Shown: positions 1-10,939 of the stretch, one piece after another | Layout of the letters: each line of letters begins with the position of its first letter | Numbering within the stretch: the first letter of the stretch is position 1 | Assembly (NCBI RefSeq): GCF_963678635.1 | Contig: NC_087063.1 | Coordinates: 72,625,617-72,689,616, forward strand | Length of the DNA: 64,000 nucleotides | Direction of reading: 5' to 3' | Source of the DNA: Symsagittifera roscoffensis | Lineage: Eukaryota > Xenacoelomorpha > Acoela > Convolutidae | Notes under the pieces: generated by a model | Databases searched by the model: none | What the model was told of the DNA's origin: nothing | Seen by the model: only the letters and a program-made list of their open reading frames with translations | Position numbers and translations under genes: made by a program

Positions 1-2068
1 GTGAGTTCATTTTCTTTAAGCTTAAGGAGACACACGGGCGCACTTATTCTGAAGTAACTACTTTCGAGCCTGTTAGCCTCCGTAATCTTGGACCAGGCGA
101 ACTCACCCATCAAAAAATTGCATCATGCAAATACTGATAAAATTTCAAACAAAGTAAAAATATGATCAAACTTGAAAGAAAAGAGTTTGAAAAAATTGAG
201 TTAAATTCATTTTATCCGGTTAAAGTATAATAGTGGTATTGAAGCTTGTTCAGCTCAAATTTGATAAAACATGAAAACATGCGTGAACAAAAAACTCAAC
301 TTATTTAAGTATGCCATCAGAGTTCGAAGAATTTTTGCTGCCTACTTCAAGATGATTATCTCAAAAACCCAAATATTTGTACAAAGAAATAGATTTTATG
401 ACAAACTTGGTAAAAAAAACGTGCTCTCGTTGGGCTTTTTCTCCACAAAATTTCAACTTCTTAACTACGAATTATGGGCAAAACATTTTTTAATCAACCG
501 GATGATATTATTTTCTTGAGCTCAAACATAAAACAAAATGTTGCACCTGTAATCTTTTGTCTCAAAAAAGCGCTCATAGGTATAAATATCTTGTTCTCAT
601 TTTAGATTTAAATTTGTATCAAATTAAAAGGTTGATTGAGAGTGGTATAATGCTTTCCTCTTATCTCTCTTTTTTCTGAGAATTAGCCGCAAGATTTCTT
701 GTGATGTTATTAGAAGTTGAAAACGGCAATTTATTGGCGTAAACCAATTATTTTTCCGACTTTTGAAGTCTGTGACTATTCTTAGTATTTTAATTGGAGT
801 CCAAAGATTGTCAATGTAGTCAAGTTGGGATAATTAATGCGCAATATTTTTAGTACTATCAACGCGTAAGCGGAAACTTAACCCTTCTTGGAAATTGTTA
901 CAAATTCAATTGAGGCATGCTATTTGACATATTTGATAAATATATCACTTTCTACTTTAGATACCGTGTGAGTGATGGTTTTTACAAAAAAAATCTGACA
1001 ACACAAAAATTCTGACAACACAACTTCAATTCTTCTCAAGCGAACACTATTCCATATACCATAAGAGGCAGTCGGCTTTGTCCTGATACGAACAGTCTTG
1101 TTTGTCTTAGACAGGCCTACCCTTCTGATTACTATCGCTTTCCTCTGAAGGACTAGACTACTCTCATTTGTGGCGCGAGACATAGAATGTGGGTTTTCCG
1201 AAATTTGCCAGCCAAGATCATTATCTGTAGCAACTTTAATCCGATTTTTATGCAGTTTTCAGGACCCAAAGCTTAACATCTTGGATGCTTTCGCCAAATC
1301 ATGATAACTCATGAATGTTAATTGTTTCCTTTTTTTCAGTCATAAAGTCTCATAAATGTTTTTTTCCTGTTGTTTTTTTTAATTGTTGTGGAAAAAATTT
1401 TCCAGGAACCTCAAAAAAATAAATATTGTTCCGATTTTTGAAGAAAGTGAGGAATACGCATGCCTAGGAAGGTTTTTCTCATTCAGACCAATTTTAGAAA
1501 ACTTGATTGCGTAAGGGTTTCAATCCGGAAATCTTCGGAATGCCAAGCGAGTATGTTTGCATAACTAGACTAAAATACCAATGATTTTGCTATTCAAACA
1601 GATTTTGATTACGCCGAACAATTTATGCGTGGCAAATTATTCGCATTCATAATCGTTTCAAATTGAAATGAAGCAAGCTAATTGGTCTTAATAGTTCCAT
1701 AAACGACTCAAGTTTTAACACATTTGATATTATCAGGTTAAAGTTTGTAGTTTGTAAGAGTTCCCAAAAACTAATTGAGACCAATGAATGGGCAGTCGGG
1801 ACATTCCGAGTTTGGCCCTGCTACGAGCAATTTTGTTGACTTTCCCTGTGTTCTGGTTATTTTGGAATTTTGGAATGCACTTTGAAACCACAAATGTGCA
1901 AGTTATTTGATGACATTGCATGGTGTTATGTTGACAATGTTTTCCGAGATCAATACACTTGTGGTGAACAAAAGTCAGTAATTCAGAGAATTTAATCAAG
2001 CTCATTGGAGCAGAATTGCTGTCCTATAAAACAAAAGCTCGACAGTGACAGAGAACCCTGCCCAGAAA
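1..2068. other. Gene-free flank with decayed repeats
   Basis: No convincing gene is seen. Open frames are short, lack known motifs, and are what AT-rich DNA gives by chance. Bases 754-1115 match, in degraded form, the hairpin-ended repeat family described at 4229-4750, including its 3' portion ending near a GATACGAACAGTCTTGTT motif. A second trace of the same family start lies near 1425. Confidence 0.6.
754..1115 (+). repeat. Hairpin-ended repeat family, degenerate copy
   Basis: It carries the family order: a TTCCGACTTTTGA-like start, the central CAACGCGTAAGCGGA block, and the 3' GATACGAACAGTCTTGTT end. The 3' hairpin is degraded. It is heavily diverged from the better copies at 4229, 14449 and 45357. 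Confidence 0.5.
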
Positions 2069-3034
2069 TTAACCGTCTTTCGACCACAATAAAGTGCGAC
2101 AACAAGAAGCTCGCATGGTGAAGTTTTGGTGGAGAAAAAACTGCAATGTCATAAAATACTTGCCATGATGCAAAATTTTATTCTGAGTTTCTAACTGATG
2201 TTACTTAGTAGCGCAGAACCGACAATTGATCCAAATAAAGAATACAACGTTGAAACTCATTGAAAACAAATGAACGAAGCCGAAATAGGAGGAGAGACCG
2301 CATACCAGGCGCGGATCAAGGAATTTCTCGAGGGGGCGGATTTTCATAAAAAAAATTGTAAATTTTGTCGACTTTTTTTAAGTCGACCAAATTGATTTTC
2401 TGAGCTCTCCCATACCACTATAAAGACCGTAATTTGACTAAGTTTTCTGCGCCGCCGCCCCATACCCCCCGCCTAAACCCGCTACTGCCTCAAACCCATT
2501 CTGATCAAGGTCGCTCTCTTAGATTAAAAATGCATCACCTGTTTTTCGACCGCAATATTAACCGTCTTTCGACCACAATAAAGTGCGACAACAAGAAGCT
2601 CGCATGGAGAAGTTTTGACGGAGAAAAAACTGCAATGTCATAAAATACTTGCCATCATGCAAAATTTTATTCTGAGTTTCTAACTGATGTAACTTAGTAG
2701 CGCAGAACCGACAATTGATCCAAATAAAGAATACAACGTTGAAACTCATTGAAAACAAATGAACGAAGCCGAAATAGGAGGAGAGACCGCATACCAGGCG
2801 CGGATCAAGGAATTTCTCGAGGGGGCGGATTTTCATAAAAAAAATTGTAAATTTTGTCGACTTTTTTTAAGTCGACCAAATTGATTTTCTGAGCTCTCCC
2901 ATACCACTATAAAGACCGTAATTTGACTAAGTTTTCTGCGCCGCCGCCCCATACCCCCCGCCTAAATCCGCTACTGCCTCAAACCCATTCTGATCAAGGT
3001 CGCTCTCTTAGATTAAAAATGCATCACCTGTTTT
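2069..3034. repeat. Recent 489-bp direct tandem duplication
   Basis: Bases 2069-2545 and 2558-3034 are nearly identical copies with a 489-bp period; only a few substitutions were noticed. Each copy contains a short palindrome-like GTCGAC pair around a T-run and a C-rich block. A diverged relative of the middle part (GGGGCGGA to GAGCTCTC) occurs at 15901-16000, so the unit belongs to a dispersed repeat family. No protein is supported. Confidence 0.85.
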
Positions 3035-3572
3035 GTAAAAGAAGTGTTCTTTTAAAATTAAATGGAAGTTTTTTTGATATGATTAAATTCTAGCATTCTG
3101 TTTTTTTTTGCAATGACGATTTTGTCTTTTCCCTATTTTTTCTCAGCATAAAGGCAGCCAGACATTATTTGTCGTTTTTAGAGAAAAATTCCACTTATGT
3201 TTCTTGTTTGTGTGAAAGGTAGTGAGCCTATTAGGCACGCCAAAAAACATTTCAAATTTCAATCCAATTCGTGTAAAATATTCTGGCATTATAAAACACT
3301 TATAGTTCATTATTCCAGATTCTTATTGGCGGCCCTCGAGATAAACTATCTTTAAAGCAAGGTTCTTATTTTTCTCGCCTAGTTTTATCTTGATTTGTTA
3401 ACTAACAACCTCCCCCCCCCACCTCCTTTTAAAAGGTGGAACGCGTTACAAGGTACGAAGTTTGTACATAATTCATCGTTGAATTAGTCCTCTATGGGGT
3501 ATATATTCTCTACTGAGCGCCATAGGGGGAAAGTTATTAATCAAAAATCAAGCTTTCGGGTATAATTTTGAA

Positions 3573-4177
3573 ACAAGAATGCTCGTATCAGGGCAAAGCC
3601 GTGAATGTTCCTACTGCCTTAAGGTCTTTTGAGCAGTAACATGAAACAAATGAAATGTAATAAAAGAAACTGAAGTTTTTTTAAATTGAGATTTTTGTGA
3701 AAATCATCCCCCACACGCCACATAAAGTACAAAGTGATAGATTTTGCTCCTAGTAACAAATCAATTATGGCAAATAAGCTTCCTTCAACCAATTTGGAAC
3801 GATTTCTAAGACGGATTAAATCTCCGCTTACGCGCTAATAGCGCGAAATATATCGCGCGTTAATTGTCCAGAATTGGCCAAATTGGCAATATTTAACTTT
3901 GCGAAAAACAATCACAGGTAAAATATATTTTTAATATATCAATCAAAAATCAAGCAATATTTAAATATTTAAACATTGGCAATATTTAACTTTGCGAAAA
4001 ACAATCACAGGTAAAATATATATTTTTTTAAATTGAGCTCAGGACAACAATACTTTTTGAATGCTTTAAAAAATTCCATCAAAAATGACTAGTTGAAACG
4101 TCGAATTTCGTCTGAAGAAAAAAAACCCACCCCTAGCTCAAATATTCCGTTACTTTCGTTAAGAAAGCCGGAACAAT
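3573..4177 (-). repeat. Hairpin-ended repeat family copy, left arm of foldback
   Basis: This is the reverse complement of the family at 4229-4750. It starts with the reversed 3' end (AGAATGCTCGTATCAGGGC) and ends with the reversed 5' end (CCGGAACAAT). An internal tandem duplication of about 88 bp (near 3888-3934 and 3975-4022) repeats the stretch containing TTTGCGAAAAACAATCACAG. With the next copy it forms a foldback of two 0.5-0.6-kb arms around a spacer of about 50 bp. Confidence 0.7.
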
Positions 4178-4228
4178 GCTTATAAAAGATCCTGAAATAT
4201 GTAAAAATGTGCCCGTTTATTCAATGTT

Positions 4229-4750
4229 ATTGTTCCGACTTTTGATACGAAAGTAACGGAATATTTGTGCTCGGGGTGGGTTTTTTTTCTTCAGACAAAA
4301 TTCGACTTTTTGACGGAATTTTTTATATCATTCAAAAGGTATTGTTGTCTTGAGCTTAAATTTGAAATTTTTTTTAACCTGTGATCCTTTTTTGTAAAGT
4401 TATGGGAGTTTAAATATTGCCCCTTCGGTCAATTTGGGTTAATTAGCGTGCGATATTTTTTGCGCTCCTAACTTGTAAGCGGAGATTTAATCCGTCTTAG
4501 AAATTGTTCCAAAGTGGTTGATAGAAGCTTATTTGCCATAATTGATTTGTTACAAGGAGCAAAATCTATCCTTTTGTACTACTTTATATGGCGCGTGAGG
4601 GGTGATTTTTATTTAAAAAATTTCAAATTTTTGAAAAAAAAGTTTCATTTTGTTTTATTACATTTAATTTTTTAATGTTATTACTTCTCCATAAACCTTA
4701 AAAGGCAGTCAGAACATTCAGGGTTTCGCCCTGATACGAGCAGTCTTGTT
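4229..4750 (+). repeat. Hairpin-ended non-autonomous repeat, near full length
   Basis: This is a well-preserved copy of the commonest dispersed repeat here. The 5' end TTCCGACTTTTG is followed after a few bases by CGAAAGTAACGGAA, its imperfect inverse, so the element starts with a hairpin. The 3' end in better copies has the hairpin CAGGGC-TTC-GCCCTG followed by GATACGAGCAGTCTTGTT. The middle has a CG-containing block related to GCGCGATATATTTCGCGC. No coding capacity and no long terminal inverted repeats are seen. A helentron-like non-autonomous element is possible, but this is inference. Confidence 0.65.
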
Positions 4751-6572
4751 TTTTTTCAATTAAAGCTTTCTAGTTTATATTAACTATGAAAAGAAGTTAT
4801 TCTGACCGTTGAAATTGTCTCTTTCAGAAATTCATATTTGTGATCAGCAATTCCATGAATTTCTACTGTTACTTCATTGCCAGCAGAAACTTCAGATAAA
4901 CCTGCCACAAATTATTTGGAATAAACAAAGCCTAATTCTGGAAAAGTTTCATAGTTGACCCTCGAAAAGTACCCTTTCGAAAGCAGCTCAAAATTTACAG
5001 TTCCTTGCTTTAAGATAAATGCTTCAGTGATATGCAATAAACAACTTTGTTTAGGTTGCATGAGTAATACCCGGTTTCAACATCCAGAAAAATTCTTATC
5101 AATCATGAAAGGTATTACAAAATTTGAAGGAACTCCCGGCTCCCAGAAGTTCCGAAGTCCAGGTAGATCGAATGTCCCAAAAATATACGAGCCAATCGGT
5201 CCAGATCTCAAAAAACCGAAAAAAAATCTAAAAAACGAGTCAATTTTGGACACTTACAGTTTTTATGCAATCGCAAAAATGAGGGAAGAATGAAAGAAAA
5301 CTCATCCTCATTTTTTCTGTCTGTATTTAGAAAAACTTCTGTTCGTCTCCGCCAGCGATGTCGCACACCGCTTAAAAAGTTTAACTAGGAATAAAAATAG
5401 GGAAGACACTTCTTCACAATAGGAAAAAATAAATTTTAACGAACATTTTGAGATAGCTTACGCATAGAGTAGTTTTTGATGATGACCACCGTCTAGTCCC
5501 CAATCTTACTTTCAGCTCGATAGGTTCGTGCAACTATTTAGTACAATACTGAACCTTCTGAACTTCTGTAGTCCAAATAAAGCTCACACATATAAACACT
5601 GATAAAAAGAAACACTGATAGCAGCAAGGTTAGATTGAGATAGATTTTATTCCAATCTCTATAGCGGTCTTCAATCTCAAGACTCCAATCATTATCAACA
5701 TAGCCAATACTGGCAGATTTAAATTTGATAAAGAAAAAGCTAAAAAATAATTTGAAAAGTTAATCTGAAAATTAATCAAAGGAGCGAAACAACATTTAAA
5801 AACATAGCCAACTGAAATTGGAAAAGAGTCGAAGAACACAATGAAAACAGAAAAAAAACTAAACTTTCGAAATTTTAAGAAAAAACAGATGGCTTTACAG
5901 CTCCTTAAACTTCTAGAACAAGTTACGATACATTTTTTTTTGATAAATTTAACCCAAGTTGAGAAAACTTGATCAATAACTAAATCGAAAAAAAGATTTG
6001 AGCATGAAAAGACGTTCAGACTCTTGGTGACAAATTAGCAAACTAACTTTTTCAATAGTTCAGATAAAATGCACTTAATTTGGATTTGCATGAGAACTTG
6101 CATTATCTTGTTGAAAACTATAATTTTCGGGGTACTGTTGCATAGATGGCACTTCTTTGGGGCTCAAAACTTCATTTATTCATCATTCTTTGTTCAAATT
6201 TCCTTCCTTGAAAACCTAATCTAATTCATCCAAAAAATTTCACTGATACCAAGCCATACCATAGTTCCGGTTTTTTTTAAACTATCTATTTGCCTTTTAT
6301 TTCCTTTTGGTGGCGAGTTTTTGGTAAACAGTTTTTTTAACCGACCGTACCTGCTATGTAGGCAAAACTGGATTACAACGCTGTAATGGACCTAATTTTT
6401 GTCTATTCCAGCAAGAAATTTTAGTGGCAAAAATTTTTTGTTATTAAATCATCGTGTTTTATACAAGTCTACAAAACCAAAAACTACATTTTCGTAAAGC
6501 AAAACTGAAACGATCCGTTTTGATGTATCAATTTCAAAAAAATTGAACAAATAAATCCGAATTCTGCTCAAA
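4751..6572. other. No recognisable gene
   Basis: AT-rich sequence without a supported gene. The longest + strand open frame (4955-5293) has no ATG at its start and no recognisable domain. Nothing else was identified. Confidence 0.5.
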
Positions 6573-6623
6573 CAACGTGCAACGCAGGACCAATGCACTT
6601 TATTGGTCCTGCGTTGCACGTTG
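6573..6623. repeat. Perfect 22-bp inverted repeat (hairpin)
   Basis: The arm at 6573-6594 starts CAACGTGCAACGC and is exactly complementary to 6602-6623, leaving a 7-nt loop (GCACTTT). Three GACCAAT repeats follow. The arms are GC-richer than the surroundings. It could be a small foldback element or a hairpin RNA precursor; the sequence alone does not decide. Confidence 0.85.
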
Positions 6624-7443
6624 GACCAATAGACCAATGCGCATGCACGTTAGACCAATGCGCATTTGCACTTTATTTGTAAATTTTGGGGTTTTAAATA
6701 GACCACAATTGCTTAATTTTCAATATTTAAAGACATAACAACCTAAGATTTGAAAAAGAAGTACATTTAAAAATTTAGCTGCTATTGAGAGTTATAACCA
6801 ATAAAATTGCATCGCATCGACTTTTAAAACTTTGAAGTTTCAAAATAAGTTCGAAATCGGATTTTTAAAATGTGGGCACTCGTAGTTGTTCTAGCATGTT
6901 TTGTTGCAGGTCGATGATTCAGGGTATCCTAACCCATTAAACGAATAAATGTGAGGTGTAGGTTGACCATAGTAAACCTTGAAATAAAGTAGATACAGAA
7001 TCACTACGCATTAGATAAAGAAGATGCGCAAACCTTTGCGGTCGAAATAAAAAAAACGGAAAAGAATTTTAAAAAGGTCGCAAAAATTTTCTCGAAAATC
7101 CCTCCCCTCGAAAAAATATTAGATCTACCCCTGGCTGAATCTAGGTCGTACTATTTCTTTTCAAAGGAAGTCTTTGTGAGCATGGTAAATTTTAAACTTT
7201 GAATGTTGGTAAGTTTTTAATCAAAATGCATAAACAGCGGTCTGACAGGGAATCTGGTAAGTGTAGAGATTTTATTGTTCTGACTACGAAAAGTGCGCGT
7301 TGTTTTTATGTTTGGGTGTGTTTCATTTTTTTCATCTTTTTTTTTTCCACGCGACATCAAGTATCACAAGTCATCATCGAAAAGAATCGACCGATATATT
7401 TTTCAGTGTCGAGAAAAATCAGCTAGAGGTTTTTGATTTTTAG
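6624..7443. other. No recognisable gene
   Basis: AT-rich, with no supported coding sequence. A pyrimidine-rich run ending TTGATTTTTAG at 7443 is a possible 3' splice site for the candidate exon that follows. Confidence 0.4.
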
Positions 7444-7606
7444 TCCAATTTCAAAAAAAAACAAAGTAAACGTGCCGGCTTAAGCGAAGCTGAACGTGCT
7501 CTCGAAGCAGCGCCGGCTTAAATGAAGCTAAACGTGCCCTCGAAGTGGTAGAGCTTAGTCTAGATCCTTTGAACAAACCACGAACACAAAGACGAAAAGC
7601 TGTTTT
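7444..7606 (+). pseudogene. Possible decayed exon with a 38-bp internal duplication
   Basis: The stretch lies between an acceptor-like TTTTTAG (7443) and a good donor core GTAAGT (7607-7612). It encodes a helix-like peptide containing AGLSEAERALE. A diverged second copy (AGLNEAKRALE) follows 38 bp later (copies start at 7474 and 7512). Because 38 is not a multiple of three, the second copy is in another frame and the first frame ends in a stop. The part after the second copy, ending in a basic segment, stays open to the donor. The family is unknown. It may be a broken exon of a lost gene or a chance arrangement. Confidence 0.3.
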
Positions 7607-7612
7607 GTAAGT

Positions 7613-8897
7613 ATTTTAAATTGAATGTCTAAGCTGGCTATACTTGTTAAGAGCATAAATGTTTTGTGATAAAAACCATTACAAAATTATTTTTCAAATT
7701 ATATCACATATGACGTGCGGAGCTAAATAAAAGCAATCAAGATGCAAAAGGTAAAGCATCTAATTTTCTTTTCAATCATTTTTGCGCCTCAGAAGGACCT
7801 TGCATGCTGAAAAATTTATCCATCTGTTTTTGAATCTTTTGACCCTTGCAAAATATCTTACCAAAATGAAATAATATTTGTTGATAAGTTTTCTCGGTTT
7901 TCGTAACTTTTCTGAGATGGTAGCTGTAGCTTGCTTCAGGTTGCAAAAATTGACGTCGTCGCAGAATGAACAGACCGCTTGCGTGTATAATAGAGAAAAC
8001 TGGATTTCCTCGAAAACAATTGATTTGACAATCGAAAAAAAGCTAACTCAGAATTATTTCACAAACAAAAGTAACAAAAAAGTTCTAAAAAAATTATGGT
8101 CACCTCTTCGGCATATAAGAGACAGTCGTCACATGAAGTAAGCAAGATACAAAAACAATTACAGTCATGAGACATAAAAATTGCTCTATTTAGTTTTCAA
8201 ACAATTTTTCTGAGCAAATTTTATGTCACGTTACGGCCATTTTCTCTACAAAGCATTGATATTCACAGTTTAAATTTTGACATTTGATGGATGAAACTCC
8301 TTGCGACATTATTTTTTTGATATAAATCTAAAAGATTATAATCTAGATTAAAAGTTTCTTTTCAATGCGTTGTTCGGGCGTTCAAATAGATGGCGTCAGA
8401 GAGGTAAAAAGTCCCCACAAACAGAAGTAGCAGTCTGAAGTTTTTCAATTAAAAAAAATTGTTGGAAAGCTAAAAATCTTAACTAGGCCATTATATATGT
8501 TTCAATAATAAAAACTGATCCAAAAAACTGTTAAGCTACGAAGTTTAAAATGACCTAATTTCGGCGTATTACTAAATAAGTAGCTGAATTTTCTGTCAAG
8601 TTTTGTCTAAGACATTAGCAAACTTTTTAGTTCGATTCAATGTAAATTGAAATCTATCTGAGGGCCTACTACAAATCATACGCTTTCCAATGAATACTTT
8701 GTTTTAACTTCAAAAATAAACTGCTTAAAAAAACGGCATAAACGTGAAAAATTTTCGGTTCATCGCTTGAAAACTAAAAGTTGCAACTTCTATGTCCCAT
8801 GACTAAAAATCAAACTCACGGAAATCTTGATGAACTGTAAGTTATGACATCTTCAAAAGATTTCCAGTGAAATTATAAACCCAAAGAAATTCATGCG
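7613..8897. other. No recognisable gene
   Basis: AT-rich sequence. The open frame at 7878-8141 has no ATG at its start and no motif. Nothing else supported. Confidence 0.4.
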
Positions 8898-9165
8898 ATA
8901 TGAATAGTTTTTCCGAAATACATATTGCTCACTTTCTTCAGAATTCAATTTTGCCTCCAACGTCAATTCCTTCAAAGGACAATTTTTTAAATTAGGTGCG
9001 ATGACCGATTAATCGTTAAAAACATAATTTTAATGAAAATTTAGCAGTTAATCTTAATTTCAAACCCTTTTCTTTCTCAGGGTTTGAATTTGGAGGCAAA
9101 ACTGAATTCTGAAGAAATAGAGCAAGATGTATCTCGGAAAATTTATTCATCTCCAGTGAGTTTCC
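8898..9165. repeat. Foldback: about 65-bp inverted arms around a 130-bp loop
   Basis: The left arm (about 8898-8964, ending TCAATTTTGCCTCCAA) pairs with the right arm (about 9095-9165, starting TTGGAGGCAAAACTGA). The best-matched core is about 50 bp with several mismatches. The loop has no gene. This is probably an old foldback or MITE remnant. Confidence 0.6.
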
Positions 9166-10026
9166 TCTCTCTCGTATAGTATTGACATAAATTTTACAAA
9201 AATTTGCAGATGTCGAGAATCTAAGTCCCTTGAAAATCATTTTAGGCGCATTTACCATGACTGCTTTGTTTGCTTTCTGCTGCTTCAGTAATCAAACCAT
9301 CCTCTTAACTTTGAATTTTTTTGGCTCCTACTGTAGCTTTCAAATAGTTCAATTCAATAATTGTCTGTTCAAAAAATCTTCGTTACTTGCTGTAAAAAAT
9401 TTAGAATCGTTGTAACTTTTTTAGCGAGATTTAAAAATCTCGTTACCCGAAATACAAGTCTAGAAATTTTTGTGTTTTGTATCAAAAAATAGGCAGATTA
9501 AGCAATATTACTTTTCTATGCCGAAGTTAGGCTAGAATTGGTTCCGTACGCTTATGACAAAACTTTACTTTGTGAAAACATTTAGTTTGCATCTATTATG
9601 CGGTGAAGCCTCATCTAGAATATTTCTCTTTCAGTATAAACCCATAGCGTATAATTTTCAGTGATCATATGCATCGGCACAAATTTCTGAAAAAATTAGG
9701 AACCAAATATTGGGTTCCTAAACACAGTAATAGTTATATCAGCCCCGGCCATTGATATCTTGAGCCGAAAACTGACAAGTGATTGCCGCGCAAAAATTCA
9801 GAAATAACAAAAAACTATTCGTAAATGCAATCTTGTAAAATGATACATTATGTAAAAGATACGTAATTAAACGTCACTCTAATACGTCAATTAAACACTA
9901 TAGGTAATTAAACGTCACCCTAATAAGCATCAATCTATAGAAATCCATAAAGTTTTTTGATGATATTCCGAAACCGAATGAAAAGTTCTGATATTTCAGT
10001 AAGTCAATATCATCAAGTTTAAATCA
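9166..10026. other. No recognisable gene
   Basis: AT-rich, nothing supported. It is the 3' flank of the minus-strand gene at 10027-10335; no AATAAA was seen on the minus strand within about 90 bases of its stop. Confidence 0.4.
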
Positions 10027-10335
10027 TCAGGAGTCAGTATTCTGTTCCGATCTTAGTTTTGTTAAGTTGTTCCACAACATAACTCTGCATATGATAATAC
10101 AAACACTGTACAGCGACAGCAATAAAGCTAAGAGGCCCAGATAAAAGAACGCAGTTCCTATCAACATACCATGCGACGGTTTGTTTTCATGTTCTGCACG
10201 GAAACTACTGTTCATTTGTACAAAAGAATAGAAAAGAGATATCACGCCCACTAATAAAGCGCCCACAGCCGAGAAAACCCATTGAATAAAAATACGCTGA
10301 CACAGTTTTCGACTCTCTTTTTCATCATTCTTCAT
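10027..10335 (-). CDS. Small two-pass membrane protein, paralog of 19726-20067
   Basis: A 102-residue protein of unknown function. The first ATG (codon at 10333-10335) is used; the frame is open further upstream without an ATG. A short charged N-terminus (MKNDEKESRK) is followed by a first hydrophobic segment (about residues 15-38), a polar loop, a second long hydrophobic segment (about 58-88) and a polar tail. The second segment shares FFY-x-G, VCII and RV positions with the protein at 19726-20067, in the same order and at similar spacing, so the two genes are paralogs. A TATA-like TTTTAAAAG lies on the minus strand at 10408-10416, about 73 bp upstream of the ATG, close to the TATA position of its paralog. 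It appears intronless. Conservation between diverged copies is the main evidence that it is real. Confidence 0.6.
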   Translation of the reverse strand: MKNDEKESRKLCQRIFIQWVFSAVGALLVGVISLFYSFVQMNSSFRAEHENKPSHGMLIGTAFFYLGLLALLLSLYSVCIIICRVMLWNNLTKLRSEQNTDS

Positions 10336-10407
10336 TGAACCAGAATAGTAACTTCCTGCCAAAGTGATAAAAAAAACTCCGAAAGTATTTTTTGCAAGCC
10401 AAAGATA

Positions 10408-10416
10408 CTTTTAAAA
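10408..10416 (-). promoter_or_regulatory. TATA-like element upstream of the 10027-10335 gene
   Basis: The minus-strand reading is ATTTTAAAAG followed by TATCT, about 73 bp before the ATG. The paralogous gene has TATAAAAG followed by ATACT at about 80 bp. Confidence 0.35.
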
Positions 10417-10939
10417 TAACAGTCTTGCAAAAGTCGGCGTGGATGAACAATTATATATGATACTGTATAATGGTATCTTTAGTATAATGAGCTTGCGTTA
10501 TTTCATAGACAGCGTGTATACAGTTATACACAGCTTCGATTAAGATTCGAATCTTCTGAACACATAGAGACTTCAATAAAGTACAAACCAATGGTAATAA
10601 AAAAACATATACTATAATGCATACTTTTGATGAATACTCAACCAATAGTACAATTTGCTCAAACTAAATTAAAAAAAGAGTACTGCCAAATTGAACTAAA
10701 GAAAAGCCAAGTTTAAAAAAGTTCACTTTGACTTAAACCCGTTACAGTAAGTAAGAAAGATTTGGCCCAACCTGCCGGAAGTTAAACACACTTCAAGACG
10801 GTTTTAAATAAAATCCAAGATTCTTAAACAAAACTCGAGAAAGGCCTGTTGTTACTCCAAATATAACTGACAGAAGAGGTTTTAAATTCGTGTTGGAAAG
10901 AGGACCTACAGCTACTTTTAGCAGAAAGCGAGCCTCAAG

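Noticed and set aside
4955-5293. 112-codon + strand frame
   Set aside because: Begins at TTG, no domain, composition of AT-rich background.
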